Both the position numbers and the translations under genes were made by a program. The notes under the pieces were generated by a model, which had not been told where the DNA came from, did no database searches, and saw only the letters and a program-made list of their open reading frames with translations. Shown here one piece after another: positions 63,454 to 64,000 of a stretch of DNA of 64,000 nt. Each line of letters opens with the position of its first letter. Positions within the stretch are counted from its first letter, which is position 1. Source of the stretch: Xylanimonas allomyrinae (lineage in GTDB: Bacteria > Actinomycetota > Actinomycetes > Actinomycetales > Cellulomonadaceae); assembly GCF_004135345.1 (NCBI RefSeq), contig NZ_CP035495.1:930001-994000 (forward strand), given 5' to 3'.

Positions 63454-64000
63454 TACGCCCGGTCGGCGGTCGCCCGGCGGCGCACCGCCAGGGCCGCCGT
63501 CGGGAAGGTCAGCATCGACACCATGCCCGCCCCGACCATGGCCGAGCCGAGGACGCTGCTCAGGACGCCCGAGGACACGGCGATGTCGACGACGGCGACG
63601 ATGACGGCCAGGCCCACCGACGTCCAGAACATCGCGGCGACCCGGTCCCGGGCGGGGGCCCGCCACGGCAGGACGAACGAGCCGGGCAGGCCGCGCGCCA
63701 CGAACATCACCACGAGGAAGACGGGCACGAGCGCGAGCGCGAGGGGCTGGGCGAGCAGGCCGCGCAGGTCGAAGGCCACTCCCGTGGAGACGAAGAACAG
63801 CGGGGTGAGGAACCCGAACGCCAGGCCCTGGAACTTGCGTTCGGTCAGCTCGCGGTCGACGGGGTCGACGTTGCTCACGAGCTGACGCACGAGCACGCCC
63901 GCCGCGAACGCGCCGACGAGCATGTCGAGGTCGAAGACGTCGACGCTCACGGCCGTCAGGAGCGCGACCGCGAACACCACCAGGCGCACCGCGAAGTGCC
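63453..64000 (-). CDS. CPA2-type cation:proton antiporter, partial
   Basis: The frame is open to the right edge of the window, so only the C-terminal part (about 182 residues) is visible. It contains LDMLVGAFAAGVLVRQL and the hallmark LTPLFFVSTGVAFDLRGL of KefB/NapA-like exchangers, followed by four further helices and a short basic end. It would exchange Na+ or K+ for protons in the membrane. The GTG at 63989 is internal rather than a start. Confidence 0.85.
   Translation of the reverse strand, partial: HFAVRLVVFAVALLTAVSVDVFDLDMLVGAFAAGVLVRQLVSNVDPVDRELTERKFQGLAFGFLTPLFFVSTGVAFDLRGLLAQPLALALVPVFLVVMFVARGLPGSFVLPWRAPARDRVAAMFWTSVGLAVIVAVVDIAVSSGVLSSVLGSAMVGAGMVSMLTFPTAALAVRRRATADRA

Overview
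The window is very GC-rich with almost exclusively G/C-ending codons. It has GTG and TTG starts, leaderless-looking starts (TAnnnT seven bases before ATG) and typical high-GC actinobacterial families. It most resembles a chromosomal segment from Micrococcales (Cellulomonadaceae or Promicromonosporaceae-like); that placement is an inference from gene style, not a database result.

Layout. 1-4.3 kb: end of a DUF726-like hydrolase, a TPR protein, a TM0106-type RecB-like nuclease with a probable Fe-S cluster, and a broken small membrane-protein gene interrupted at an eight-copy pentanucleotide repeat. 4.6-14.4 kb: a catabolic island with an SDR, a LysR regulator, a flavin reductase plus acyl-CoA-dehydrogenase-like oxygenase, a darcynin-like protein, a second SDR, a CoA ligase, a thiolase-like protein with its DUF35 partner, and an MHS-family transporter. 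The genes from the darcynin-like protein to the DUF35 protein are closely packed, and the last five overlap. 14.7-16.9 kb: an alpha/beta hydrolase behind a 16-codon leader ORF and an RBS-masking hairpin, then arginine deiminase. 17.1-32.0 kb: a ketone-catabolism module with a thiolase, an AcoR-like activator, a five-gene acetone/acetophenone-carboxylase-type complex and a two-subunit CoA-transferase. A 2.4-kb transposable element carrying both an IS5-type DDE transposase and a TnpB nuclease gene inside one pair of 20-bp inverted repeats sits between the thiolase and the activator.

32-45 kb: YdbS/YdbT-type PH proteins, a fructosamine kinase-like protein, a YbaK deacylase, a MacB/FtsX-type ABC exporter, an SDR, a complete fructose PTS operon (DeoR regulator, fruK, EIIA, EIIBC) and an acyltransferase. 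45-56 kb: an MgtE-like Mg transporter with a reduced N-terminus, a MarR regulator, a PepSY lipoprotein, a GntR regulator with a polar amino-acid ABC transporter, a second acyltransferase, a TMEM175-like channel and a DctA-like symporter. 56.8-64 kb: an Mrp-type antiporter operon without a large MrpA subunit, metE behind a Met-rich upstream ORF, and the C-terminal part of a CPA2-type antiporter.

Functional logic. The carboxylase module would turn a small or aryl ketone into a 3-oxoacid, the CoA-transferase would activate it and the thiolase would split it. The first island looks like a separate oxygenase-CoA-thiolase degradation route of unknown substrate.

Caution. Thirteen genes or operon members are broken by shifts that are all repaired by adding one G or C to a G/C run (14 sites). 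The simplest explanation is homopolymer undercalling in the assembly, so these are given as joined coding regions and flagged in each entry.
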